Under the pieces are notes generated by a model. That model had not been told where the DNA came from. It saw nothing but the letters and a program-made list of their open reading frames with translations, and made no database searches. 64,000 nt of DNA from UBA1275 sp002323515 (lineage in GTDB: Bacteria > Bacteroidota > Rhodothermia > Balneolales > Balneolaceae), in the NCBI GenBank assembly GCA_964007875.1, contig CAXGAH010000013.1, positions 4,374 through 68,373 of the forward strand, read 5' to 3'. A program made the translations under genes and the position numbers. Each line of letters starts with the position of its first letter. Positions within the stretch are counted from its first letter, which is position 1. This document shows positions 17,889 through 26,393 of the stretch, in pieces.

Positions 17889-18347
17889 ATGGATAGCAGC
17901 CTAGGTCATAACTTTTTTTCTTCATCGGTAGAACAAACCATTGACATAGCCAAAGAGTTTGCCCAGAGCCTACAGCCAAATGATGTGGTAATCATTCAGG
18001 GAGGATTAGGAGTAGGTAAAACTCATTTTACCAAAGGATTGGCAGCTTATTTCAAGATCAAACAAGAGCAAGTACAGTCGCCAACCTATGCGGTGGTGCA
18101 TGAATATGTGGGGCAAATAACCCTTTATCATTTTGACTTATATCGTTTGAAATCGCCAAGCGAGCTTCAAGAAATTGGATTTGAAGAATATCTTTATAAC
18201 GAAGGTATTTGCATTATAGAGTGGCCTGAACTAGCCCTATCATTCGTCTCAGACGATTGGTGGGTGGTGGACATTGAACGCTCGAATAATGGACCGGAGA
18301 GTCGAGCAATTCATGTGCGAAAAAAACAGACCTATGTCCCTGGATAG
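17889..18347 (+). CDS. tsaE: tRNA threonylcarbamoyladenosine biosynthesis ATPase TsaE
   Basis: A 152-residue P-loop ATPase needed with TsaB and TsaD to make t6A37 in ANN-decoding tRNAs. The Walker A motif is GGLGVGKTHFTKG, followed by the family segments SPTYAVVHEY, LYHFDLYRL and the IIEWPE motif. Length is normal. It begins four bases after porX and its end overlaps the next small gene by 14 bases, so all four genes from porX to pnuC are probably co-transcribed. Confidence 0.95.
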   Translation: MDSSLGHNFFSSSVEQTIDIAKEFAQSLQPNDVVIIQGGLGVGKTHFTKGLAAYFKIKQEQVQSPTYAVVHEYVGQITLYHFDLYRLKSPSELQEIGFEEYLYNEGICIIEWPELALSFVSDDWWVVDIERSNNGPESRAIHVRKKQTYVPG

Positions 18348-18624
18348 TAAAAAAAGACTTTCATACCGATTAGATTTATTACCGGTGATTATGCCCTTCC
18401 ATAAGCGCGCAAAAAACGAACTTATGCCGGGTGATTTAGTTTACTATGGCCCGAGTCCGGAGTTTTACGGGATTGGTGAAATTGTTCAAAGAGAAGAAAA
18501 CGTATGTGTAGTTGATTTTCGGGGCACCGGGCTATTAGGCATACATAAGGATGAAATTCTTATCAACTATTTAATACCCATACATACACTGAACTTAACG
18601 GGCGTATTAAAAACAAAAGTATGA
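18334..18624 (+). CDS. Small conserved-looking protein of unknown function
   Basis: 96 residues if translation begins at the ATG at 18334, which overlaps the tsaE end by 14 bases; an earlier in-frame ATG at 18274 would lie deep inside tsaE. The middle reads MPGDLVYYGPSPEFYGIGEIV followed by alternating hydrophobic strands (VCVVDFRGTGLLGI), which suggests a small beta-barrel. It faintly resembles DUF3553-type domains, but I cannot assign it. The end overlaps the pnuC start (ATGA). Tight overlaps on both sides argue that it is a real gene. Confidence 0.65.
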   Translation: MSLDSKKRLSYRLDLLPVIMPFHKRAKNELMPGDLVYYGPSPEFYGIGEIVQREENVCVVDFRGTGLLGIHKDEILINYLIPIHTLNLTGVLKTKV

Positions 18625-19232
18625 TAGATTATTTATTCAGCCTTGAGGGCTTAGCTGTGGGCACTGGCTTAGCCAGTGTCTGGTTTTCGGTCAAAGAGCG
18701 CATATGGGTATATCCTATTGGATTGGTTAGTGTTGGTATCTATGTGTACCTATCCTACGTATTTGGGATTTATGCTGATATGGGCATCAATATATACTAT
18801 GTGATTATGAGTATTTATGGTTGGTATAGGTGGCTGCAGCCCTCAGGGAGTAGCGCAGTTAAAGAAATTACTCGTAGTAGTAGAAATGAATGGATCTTAT
18901 CCATCGTTTTGTTTCTACTTTCCTGGCTCGCACTTTTTGTTATTCTTCAAAGATTCACTGATAGTGAAATTCCGCTTTGGGATTCCTTAACTACATCGCT
19001 GGCCATTGTGGGAATGTGGCTTATGGCTGAAAAAAAAGTCGAACACTGGTTGTTTTGGATTGCAACCGACCTAGTTTCTATCCCATTGTATTATTATAAA
19101 GGGTTGTTATTGACCAGTGGGCAGTTTTTTATTTTCACAGTGTTAGCTGTAATGGGTTGGCGACAATGGAATAAAACTCTTTCAATTGGGGATCAAATTA
19201 GTCAGTCGTCTTTCCGTGAATCTCAAGTATGA
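18621..19232 (+). CDS. pnuC: Nicotinamide riboside transporter PnuC
   Basis: A 203-residue inner-membrane protein with about seven hydrophobic segments. Family features are VWFSVKERIWVYPIGLVSV, the aromatic IYGWYRW, the WLMAEKKVEHWLFWIATDL segment with W..W..D, and PLYYYKGLL. PnuC moves nicotinamide riboside or related vitamins by facilitated diffusion, with trapping by phosphorylation. With nadA and nadC 14 kb away this gives both de novo and salvage entry to NAD. No riboswitch precedes it, because the gene overlaps its upstream neighbour. No NR kinase is adjacent. Confidence 0.93.
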   Translation: MIDYLFSLEGLAVGTGLASVWFSVKERIWVYPIGLVSVGIYVYLSYVFGIYADMGINIYYVIMSIYGWYRWLQPSGSSAVKEITRSSRNEWILSIVLFLLSWLALFVILQRFTDSEIPLWDSLTTSLAIVGMWLMAEKKVEHWLFWIATDLVSIPLYYYKGLLLTSGQFFIFTVLAVMGWRQWNKTLSIGDQISQSSFRESQV

Positions 19233-19239
19233 TAATGAT

Positions 19240-20142
19240 TTAGGCCTTTGCTAAGAACGCGCTTAGTTTACCCATCCATTCTTCATTATTTAGTGGCGAC
19301 ATAGATGACACATCCACCTGTTTTTGTCCCATTTCCGTATATAAGGCGGCATGTGCGCTTTCATGATTAGATAAAGCCAGCATATCAATCTTTAATAATT
19401 TTGTACTAACTCCATTTTCGCTTAAAATCACATCTAAGCTTTGTGTATTTCTTTTGCCATTCATTGCAAATGCAATCTGGGTATGAGTTTCATTTTCCCC
19501 AAAACTAGTAATGAGGTAATAGTTTTCTAGCATAAATTCCGTGGGAATATCCTCAAAATCCAAATAAGTAGGTGGAGACTGCAAATCTACATATAAGCGT
19601 GAGCATATATTACACACTAATTCATGCAGCGAGTCTGGGATGTACGGATAAACAAATCCACGATCTACCCAATATGGTAGGTCACGATCAGCCTCTCGGG
19701 TTGATTTGTACTCATCCGGCAGGGATTCAAGATATTCAATACCCCTTGATGTACGTTGAAACCAGGCATCTACTCTACCATTGGTGATAAGTAAATAGGG
19801 ACTGGGAAGGCTCAGATGGTATTTTGCAATTTGCTGCGCGACCTGTTCATTTAAAGGAACATATACCTGCTTACATTCTACAAGGCAATGAGCTTGATAA
19901 TTAGCATCAAAACAGACTAGATCGATGCGACCTTTCGTTTGATTAGCTAAGTCAACCTGAAACTCTGGACCAATTCTGTTAGGCGAAATTTGACACTCTT
20001 GTAAGAAGTATTCAATTATTCGAAGCCGAACACGCTCTTCCGGTCTATTTTTAAACCATTGCTTATGAATGGGGTTCCATAACTCCACCTCGTTGACTAA
20101 GTAACGAATGATTGGATAGTGGTATAAGGCAGTGCTTAACAA
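19240..20142 (-). CDS. HsdR N-terminal-domain (PD-(D/E)XK nuclease-like) protein
   Basis: 300 residues. The first 150 match the type I restriction enzyme R-subunit N-terminal domain (HSDR_N_2): IHKQWFKNRPEERVRLRIIEYF, then GRIDLVCFDANYQAHCLVECK with the D-ECK nuclease triad, then AQQIAKYHLSL and LLITNGR. The remaining 150 residues are not recognised. No helicase motor and no hsdM or hsdS is nearby, so it is an orphan. The start is a TTG at 20142. It is supported by an AAGGA Shine-Dalgarno eight bases upstream, by the in-frame stop just before that, and by the absence of an ATG. It ends eight bases from convergent pnuC. Confidence 0.85.
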   Translation of the reverse strand: MLSTALYHYPIIRYLVNEVELWNPIHKQWFKNRPEERVRLRIIEYFLQECQISPNRIGPEFQVDLANQTKGRIDLVCFDANYQAHCLVECKQVYVPLNEQVAQQIAKYHLSLPSPYLLITNGRVDAWFQRTSRGIEYLESLPDEYKSTREADRDLPYWVDRGFVYPYIPDSLHELVCNICSRLYVDLQSPPTYLDFEDIPTEFMLENYYLITSFGENETHTQIAFAMNGKRNTQSLDVILSENGVSTKLLKIDMLALSNHESAHAALYTEMGQKQVDVSSMSPLNNEEWMGKLSAFLAKA

Positions 20143-20236
20143 ATATATATTCCTTGATTAATGCAGTGCAACATTGAGTATTGTTTAGGTTTTAGCTTTG
20201 CCATAACCTAAACTGAGTGATGCCAAAGAAAAGTAA

Positions 20237-22081
20237 TTAAGACTTTGCTAGAGCCGCTTTATGTGTACTTCGATTGATATAGTATTGTTGAACAATCGAC
20301 AAAACATTAAAAATGAGATAGTAAAGACTTAATCCAGAGGCAAAACGGTTAAATATGAATAGCATCATGATAGGAAGCATATACTGCATTATTTTCATGT
20401 TTTGAGCCATCGCACCGCTTGCTGCACCGCCGCCGCTAGCACCCCCTGTGAGTCGACTTTGTAGCCCCATCGAAATAGACATTAATATTACAAATCCACC
20501 TATTTGATCCCCTAAAAACGGGATGCCAAAAGGTAAATTGATAATAAAATCTGGCGCGGATAAGTCATTAGCCCAAAGGAAAGATTCTTGCCTTAGTAAA
20601 ATAGAGTTTTGAAAAAATAGCCATAGAGTAATTAGGATAGGAAACTGAAGTAACATGGGTAAACAACCCCCCAATGGATTCACTTTATTTTTGCGATACA
20701 AATCCATAGTAGCTTTCTGCTGCTTCTGGGGATCACTCTTATATTTTTCTTGTAATTCTTTCATTTGCGGCTGCAGTTCTTTCATGGCCGCCATGCTTTT
20801 GTAACTTTTAAACGTGAGTGGAGATAGAACAAGTTTAACGGTGACCGCAAATATAATGACCAATACCCCATAGTTGGATATAAACCCACCCATTACATTA
20901 AAGAATGGAATAACAATAAAACGTACAAATGGATCAGAAAACCATCGTAGCCACCCATAACCCACCTCTACCATATCAAACGCATGTTCATTGTAACTTT
21001 TCATATCGGCATATTTAGTTGGTCCTATATAGAGTCGATATTCTTGCTTTCCATTGCTCGGTATATCAGAGTTAAGCATTGCCTGATATGCATGATTGGT
21101 AGTTGGTTGATCTACTTTACCATTTATTTGACCTATTAGTATAGCTCCTTCAGTGCCATGAACTGGTTGTATAAGTTGGGCAAAAAATTTGGTTTTTGTA
21201 GCAACCCATTCAACCACGCCATTTATATTTAATTCATTGTATCCATTGTTTTCGTCTGGGTTATCGACTTTAAGTCGTTCGAGTTCTCCCCCTGCATATA
21301 AGTAGGCAGAAGTTGCGAGAGCTTCTTGAACTCGATCACGTTCGGTAAAATTTAGTGGGCTGATAAAACCAAAATCTACGGATCGACCTAAGATATATTC
21401 CTGAATTCCAATGTATTCTATTCTTAGATCTATCTCATAGCTATCAGAGTAAAATGTGTAGGTGTAACGAAGTGCACCCCCATTGGGAACATTTAATCGG
21501 TAGCTCAAACTTCTACTTTCTCCTGATAAAACAAGGATATTAGAAGCTAGATTTTCTGCTTCGAAAAGAACTTGTTGGGTTTCAACATTGTAGTTTTCCG
21601 TACTTAAAAACCCCAAATTGTAGGCAGAAAAAGTAGTATCTCCAATCATTTGTACAGGTGTTCCCGCCCAATTGACATGCTCTTTTAAGGTGAATTGAGT
21701 TGGCCCTGCCCCTTTATTGGTGAAGATAGTTTTATATAGTGGAGTATCTATGGTAGTAAACCGTTGCACCGAATCTTGGATGGCCCCAAACATTCCAACA
21801 TTCTCTACTTTGGGTTCGTCACCATCAATAATTTGACTCGATTTCATGTTACTAAGCGCGCTAGCCCCTATACCCTGGTTTTGTAATCTACTAGGTACTC
21901 CAATATCTGAATCTAAGTTAGGATTTAGGTTTTGGTTTAATTCAATTTGAGCTAAACTGTCTCTAATAGCTCTTTGACGTTGTTGCTCGGCTAATTGTTC
22001 TTCGCTAGGTAAGGTGAAATAAAACCAGCCTAGCATCAGTACAAATATTAGGGTAAATCCAACTACAGTATTCTTGTCCAA
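20237..22081 (-). CDS. yidC: Membrane protein insertase YidC
   Basis: 614 residues. An N-terminal membrane helix (VVGFTLIFVLMLGWFYF) precedes a large periplasmic beta-sandwich domain (about residues 90-360) and then the conserved five-helix insertase core from about 385. The core contains NYGVLVIIFAVTVKLVLSPLTFKS with the conserved positive residue in the groove, the cytoplasmic hairpin MKELQEKYKSDPQKQQKATMDLYRK, and GGCLPMLLQFPI. YidC inserts membrane proteins alone or with SecYEG. The start is a TTG at 22081, matching the family start (MDKNTVVGF). It follows rnpA by 40 bases in the usual rpmH-rnpA-yidC order, without the common yidD between. Confidence 0.97.
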   Translation of the reverse strand: MDKNTVVGFTLIFVLMLGWFYFTLPSEEQLAEQQRQRAIRDSLAQIELNQNLNPNLDSDIGVPSRLQNQGIGASALSNMKSSQIIDGDEPKVENVGMFGAIQDSVQRFTTIDTPLYKTIFTNKGAGPTQFTLKEHVNWAGTPVQMIGDTTFSAYNLGFLSTENYNVETQQVLFEAENLASNILVLSGESRSLSYRLNVPNGGALRYTYTFYSDSYEIDLRIEYIGIQEYILGRSVDFGFISPLNFTERDRVQEALATSAYLYAGGELERLKVDNPDENNGYNELNINGVVEWVATKTKFFAQLIQPVHGTEGAILIGQINGKVDQPTTNHAYQAMLNSDIPSNGKQEYRLYIGPTKYADMKSYNEHAFDMVEVGYGWLRWFSDPFVRFIVIPFFNVMGGFISNYGVLVIIFAVTVKLVLSPLTFKSYKSMAAMKELQPQMKELQEKYKSDPQKQQKATMDLYRKNKVNPLGGCLPMLLQFPILITLWLFFQNSILLRQESFLWANDLSAPDFIINLPFGIPFLGDQIGGFVILMSISMGLQSRLTGGASGGGAASGAMAQNMKIMQYMLPIMMLFIFNRFASGLSLYYLIFNVLSIVQQYYINRSTHKAALAKS

Positions 22082-22121
22082 AACAGCTAATTATTATTGG
22101 GTTAGTATTCGGGGATATATG

Positions 22122-22631
22122 TCAAATCCGACTCTTTGGAGAATGCTGCACATATTTTAACTCCTCTGAATGTTTAAATGTATCAATATCATGGGCTAAA
22201 ATCTCAATGAGATTGTTGAGCCCTTTATGCATCTGATATTTTACAAGCTTAAAATCAGGATTAGGATAACGGGCAATGAGTGCCAAATGCAAATTAATTG
22301 AGTTTTTCCTCAAAAAATGATGCAATTCCCTATTCGAAGTACGAAAGCATTCCCTGAGTAACCTTTTTGTTTTATTTCTAGTAACCGCATTACCTATATG
22401 TTTTGGGGCAAGGAACGCTGTTTGGAGCCTGTTTTCAGGTGTAGGATTAGAATTAGCGAAATGAAAAGGACAGAATCGAAATAAAATACTGCCTAAACGA
22501 AAAGTGGTAGGAGCTTTGAAAAGTTTTTCAAAAGCAGATTTCCCTCTCAATATTGATAGTTTGGGTAGCTGATGTGTTTTTACACCAGTTGAGAGAGGAG
22601 CTAATAAATTATTTGGCTCCTTTTCGCTCAT
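22122..22631 (-). CDS. rnpA: Ribonuclease P protein component RnpA
   Basis: A 169-residue protein subunit of RNase P, which trims tRNA 5' leaders. The hallmark helix GNAVTRNKTKRLLRECFR contains the RNR-type motif (here RNKTKR), preceded by LPKLSILRGKSAFEKLF and FLAPKHIG. It is longer than the usual 110-130 residues because of an N-terminal 25-residue extension and a C-terminal tail. The ATG at 22631 lies inside rpmH in another frame (23-base overlap); a GTG sits directly upstream at 22634. Confidence 0.95.
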   Translation of the reverse strand: MSEKEPNNLLAPLSTGVKTHQLPKLSILRGKSAFEKLFKAPTTFRLGSILFRFCPFHFANSNPTPENRLQTAFLAPKHIGNAVTRNKTKRLLRECFRTSNRELHHFLRKNSINLHLALIARYPNPDFKLVKYQMHKGLNNLIEILAHDIDTFKHSEELKYVQHSPKSRI

Positions 22632-22767
22632 CACTAACCGTTAGCTTATGACGGCCTTTTGCTCGTCGACCAGCAATAACTTTTCTTCCACTATGGGTAG
22701 ACATGCGGTCACGGAAACCGTGCTTATTTTTGCGCTTTCGATTACTAGGTTGGTATGTACGTTTCAT
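22609..22767 (-). CDS. rpmH: 50S ribosomal protein L34
   Basis: 52 residues beginning MKRTYQPSNRKRKNKHGFRD and containing RMSTHSGRKVIAGRRAKGRHKL, the universal L34 signature. The C-terminal LTVSDERKGAK tail overlaps the rnpA start in a different frame by 23 bases, a familiar arrangement that couples the two. It is the first gene of the minus-strand operon rpmH-rnpA-yidC. A Bacteroidota-type promoter candidate lies about 40 bases upstream. Confidence 0.98.
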   Translation of the reverse strand: MKRTYQPSNRKRKNKHGFRDRMSTHSGRKVIAGRRAKGRHKLTVSDERKGAK

Positions 22768-22808
22768 GGATCAGGTTTCTTAAAGTTTTTCAATACCCAA
22801 AATAGCCT

Positions 22809-22839
22809 CAAATATAGGCATTAATTTCTATAAATCGAA
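22809..22839 (-). promoter_or_regulatory. Candidate promoter of rpmH-rnpA-yidC
   Basis: On the minus strand TTCG (22839-22836) is followed after 19 bases by TATATTTG (22816-22809). This fits the Bacteroidota consensus TTTG-N19-TAnnTTTG with one mismatch in the upstream box. The rpmH ATG is 41 bases downstream. No start-site evidence is available. Confidence 0.45.
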
Positions 22840-22877
22840 CAACTATCCAAGGAAATTAAACTTATCTGCAACATGTG

Positions 22878-22908
22878 TTGAACGGCCTCGTTTGAAAGGT
22901 TACATTTG
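22878..22908 (+). promoter_or_regulatory. Candidate promoter of secA
   Basis: TTG at 22878-22880 (context GTTG) is followed after 20 bases by TACATTTG at 22901-22908, matching the Bacteroidota TAnnTTTG element. The secA ATG at 22993 would leave a leader of roughly 75-80 bases. The element faces away from the rpmH promoter candidate in the same 225-base gap. Confidence 0.4.
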
Positions 22909-22992
22909 ATATAACAATAATTTAGTTATACTAACTAACGAAAACTGAATTACGTGTCATTCTAAGACGTTTTAACAGACTATTTCATACCC

Positions 22993-25900
22993 ATGATTGA
23001 TAAGGTAGGCAAGCTTATTACCAAGATTTTTGGCTCAAAAAGCGAAAAAGATATTAAATCCATTCAACCAATAATTGAAGAGATTAAATCGTATAGTTCG
23101 AATTTGGAAGCGCTGAGTGATGATGAGTTAAAAGCTAAAACAGAGCATTTTAAGCAACTCATTGCAGAAGCGACCAACGAAGTAAGAAATGAAATTGGAG
23201 AGCTCAAGGGTAAATTAGATCATATTGAAGAGCTTCAAGATGCGGATCATCGACAACTAACAGATGAACTCGAAGATTTAGAAAACAGAGAGTTAGTACT
23301 AATTGAGCAAACTCTTGACCGTATTATGACCGAAGCCTATGCGGTATTAAAAGATACTTGCCGTCGATTTGTAGGTAAATCGTGGAAAGTTGCAGGCGAC
23401 GCTATTGAATGGAATATGATACCGTACGATGTGCAACTAGTTGGTGCAATTGCACTTCATCAAGGAAAAGTAGCAGAGATGAAAACAGGTGAAGGAAAAA
23501 CCTTGGTGTCTATTTTTCCCGCTTATCTAAATGCCCTAGCAGGCAAGGGTGTGCATGTTATCACCGTAAACAATTACCTAGCAAAGCGGGATGCTGAGTG
23601 GAATGAGCCTATTTTTAATTTTCATGGGCTCAAGGTTGATTGTATCGATCGATATGAACCCAACACTGAGCAACGTAGACAGGCTTATCGGGCAGATATA
23701 ACCTACGGCACCAACAATGAATTTGGCTTTGATTATCTCAGGGACAACATGGTCATTAACCCAGATCAACTAGTTCAAAAAGATCATCATTACACCATCA
23801 TTGATGAGGTGGATTCTATTCTCATCGATGAAGCCAGAACCCCACTTATTATTTCTGGACCGGTTCTAAATGACAACAAGTCCGATAAATATATAGAGAT
23901 GAAGCCTCGAGTAGAGTCACTGGTGTTGGCTCAGAAGAAATTGGTAGCCAACCTAGTCCAGGAAGCTCAAAAACATCTGGATGAAGGCAACGAAGATGAC
24001 GCAGGCCTTGCTTTATTTAGAGTGCAGAGAGGATTCCCAAAGAACACCCGCTTCAAGAAAATACTACAGGAGCCAAGCATTCAAAAACTTATTCAACGCA
24101 CGGAAGCATTATATCTACAAGACAATGCGAAAAATATGCCTATAGTAGATGAATATTTGTTTTATGCGGTTGACCAGAAAATGAATTCAATTGAAATGAC
24201 CGATAAAGGTCGTGAGTTCATTACGAAGAAGGGAGAGGATACCGAATTTTTTGTTATACCCGATTTGGGAGAAGAAACATCTAAGATTGAAGCAGAATTT
24301 TCAGTCATTGAATCTGACCGAATTCATCAAATAGAAGCGAATGATGAATTTAGCGAAGAGTATAAGAGTAAGAAGCTAGCAGAAATGAAATCAGAACTAC
24401 TCCAAGAGCGTGAGCAGAAATTCTCAGAACTTCACCGGCTGTTTGCTGAGCGGGGAGACCGAATTCACACGGTAAATCAGTTGTTAAAAGCTTATACCAA
24501 TTTTGAACGTGAGGAGGAATACATTGTACAGGATGGAAAAGTACAAATTGTAGATGAGCATACCGGTCGGGTATTGTCAGGTCGCCGATATTCAGATGGA
24601 TTGCATCAGGCCATCGAAGCCAAAGAGCAAGTAAAGGTGGAGGCGTCTACACAAACGTATGCGACTGTCACCTTGCAAAATTACTTCCGAATGTATCACA
24701 AACTTTCCGGGATGACCGGTACAGCGGAAACCGAGGAGGGAGAATTCAATGAGATATATGCATTAGACGTAATGGTTATTCCCACTAACCGGCCTATTGC
24801 AAGAGAAGATCATGAAGATTTGGTTTTTAGAACGAAGCGAGAGAAATATAAGGCTATCATAGAGAAGATTCAGGAATTTCATACAAGTGGACAGCCTGTG
24901 CTAGTGGGTACGACCAGTGTAGATGTGTCGGAGTCGATGAGTCGTATGCTTAAGCAGGCGGGTATTCCGCACAACGTGTTAAATGCTAAGCAGCATGCCC
25001 GAGAAAGTGACATCGTAAAGCAGGCGGGGCAAACAGGGGCAGTAACTGTGGCGACTAATATGGCAGGTAGGGGTACCGACATTAAGCTTGCACCGGGAGT
25101 AAAAGAACAAGGAGGACTCGCTATTTTAGGTACAGAACGCCATGAATCCAGACGCATTGACTTGCAACTGCGTGGGCGAGCGGGACGTCAGGGGGATCCG
25201 GGGTTTTCTCAATTCTATGTTTCCTTAGAAGACAAGCTTATGGCATTATTCATGGGCGATCGCGTTGTTGGTGTCATGGAAAAGCTAAGTTTTAATGAAG
25301 GCGATGTTATTACGCATCGTATGATAACTAAGTCCTTAGAACGTGCCCAGGGAAAAGTCGAGCAAAACAACTTTAGCATTCGTAAGCGCCAATTAGAATA
25401 CGATGATGTCCTTAACAATCAGCGTAACGTGGTATATGCTCGTCGCAAGCACGCCCTTTTGGGAGATCAATTACGCACCGATTTATTAGGAATGCTGGAA
25501 TCACTCACTGAAGAATGGGTAGCTGAACACGTGGCCATGGGTGACTATCAAGGCCTTCATTCAACACTCCTGAGAAACCTTGCTGTCGATGTATCCTTTG
25601 ATGAAGATGAGTGGAGATCCATGGGCGAAGATGAACTGGTTGATATGATTGTTCGTCGTGCATTAGAGGTCTATAAAAGAAAAGAAGACATGGTCAGTAA
25701 ACCTCTGTATGAGGTAATGAAGCGGATAAGTGAAACAGAGGCGGATCGACGACCGGATAAAGTACAGGTCGTTTTTACTGACGGATCTCGGCGAATGCGC
25801 GTTGTAGTTGGAGTGGATGCGGCGCTTGAAAATGAGGGTAAAGAAGTAGTTAGAGCTCTCGAAAGATCGGCTGTACTGTCTGTGATTGATGATAAATGGA

Positions 25901-26382
25901 TGCAGCATTTACGGGAATTAGATTCGGTAAAAGAAGGTATTGGGTTACGTTCTTTTGCACAAAAAGATCCCTTACTAGAATACAAAAAAGAAGCCTTTGA
26001 GATGTTTAAACAGCTTATAGAAATGATTAACCGTGAGGTTATTTCATTGATTTGGAAAGCTGTCCCAGAGGCACAAGCATCACCCAATACCGTACAACAG
26101 GCTCAGCAGCAAAAGTCATCATACGATACTCAACGCATGCAAACACAACATGCCGATTCAACAGGTATGGGTTTTCATGCACCCGCTGCACCAAGTGCGG
26201 CACAAGGACAATCTCCGATGGGTCCAAATGTTAAACGAAAGCCCGTTGAAGTTGTTGTTGAGCCCGGAAGGAATGATATTGTTACCATACAGAATATGGC
26301 AACGGGTGTTACTGAAAGTATTAAATGGAAATTTGCCAAGAAAAAAGTAGAGCAAGAAGGATGGGTCATTGTCGAACAATAA
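22993..26382 (+). CDS. secA: Preprotein translocase ATPase SecA (enlarged form)
   Basis: 1129 residues, against about 900 in E. coli. SecA drives unfolded preproteins through SecYEG. Walker A is MKTGEGKTLVS, Walker B lies in IIDEVDSILIDEARTPL, and MAGRGTDIKL, GTERHESRRIDLQLRGRAGRQGDPG and ITHRMITKSLERAQGKVEQNNF are all present. Extra sequence sits after SGPVLNDN (about residues 300-500) and includes charged helical stretches; enlarged SecA proteins with such an insertion are known in Bacteroidota. The C-terminus ends in a Gln/Ala/Pro-rich linker and a small segment (VEVVVEPGRNDIVTI). The usual Cys-His zinc SEC-C tail is absent. The ROK kinase follows after 11 bases. Confidence 0.97.
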   Translation: MIDKVGKLITKIFGSKSEKDIKSIQPIIEEIKSYSSNLEALSDDELKAKTEHFKQLIAEATNEVRNEIGELKGKLDHIEELQDADHRQLTDELEDLENRELVLIEQTLDRIMTEAYAVLKDTCRRFVGKSWKVAGDAIEWNMIPYDVQLVGAIALHQGKVAEMKTGEGKTLVSIFPAYLNALAGKGVHVITVNNYLAKRDAEWNEPIFNFHGLKVDCIDRYEPNTEQRRQAYRADITYGTNNEFGFDYLRDNMVINPDQLVQKDHHYTIIDEVDSILIDEARTPLIISGPVLNDNKSDKYIEMKPRVESLVLAQKKLVANLVQEAQKHLDEGNEDDAGLALFRVQRGFPKNTRFKKILQEPSIQKLIQRTEALYLQDNAKNMPIVDEYLFYAVDQKMNSIEMTDKGREFITKKGEDTEFFVIPDLGEETSKIEAEFSVIESDRIHQIEANDEFSEEYKSKKLAEMKSELLQEREQKFSELHRLFAERGDRIHTVNQLLKAYTNFEREEEYIVQDGKVQIVDEHTGRVLSGRRYSDGLHQAIEAKEQVKVEASTQTYATVTLQNYFRMYHKLSGMTGTAETEEGEFNEIYALDVMVIPTNRPIAREDHEDLVFRTKREKYKAIIEKIQEFHTSGQPVLVGTTSVDVSESMSRMLKQAGIPHNVLNAKQHARESDIVKQAGQTGAVTVATNMAGRGTDIKLAPGVKEQGGLAILGTERHESRRIDLQLRGRAGRQGDPGFSQFYVSLEDKLMALFMGDRVVGVMEKLSFNEGDVITHRMITKSLERAQGKVEQNNFSIRKRQLEYDDVLNNQRNVVYARRKHALLGDQLRTDLLGMLESLTEEWVAEHVAMGDYQGLHSTLLRNLAVDVSFDEDEWRSMGEDELVDMIVRRALEVYKRKEDMVSKPLYEVMKRISETEADRRPDKVQVVFTDGSRRMRVVVGVDAALENEGKEVVRALERSAVLSVIDDKWMQHLRELDSVKEGIGLRSFAQKDPLLEYKKEAFEMFKQLIEMINREVISLIWKAVPEAQASPNTVQQAQQQKSSYDTQRMQTQHADSTGMGFHAPAAPSAAQGQSPMGPNVKRKPVEVVVEPGRNDIVTIQNMATGVTESIKWKFAKKKVEQEGWVIVEQ

Positions 26383-26393
26383 GATAAACTAAA

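Noticed and set aside
22768..22992. Possible replication origin beside rpmH
   Set aside because: rpmH is often near oriC, but no dnaA is here and only one poor DnaA-box-like word (TTATCTGCA) was found. No box cluster is present.
26052..26350. Several short frames on both strands at the secA 3' end
   Set aside because: They overlap the secA C-terminal coding region and their sequences have no family features. They are chance frames in the Gln/Ala-rich tail.
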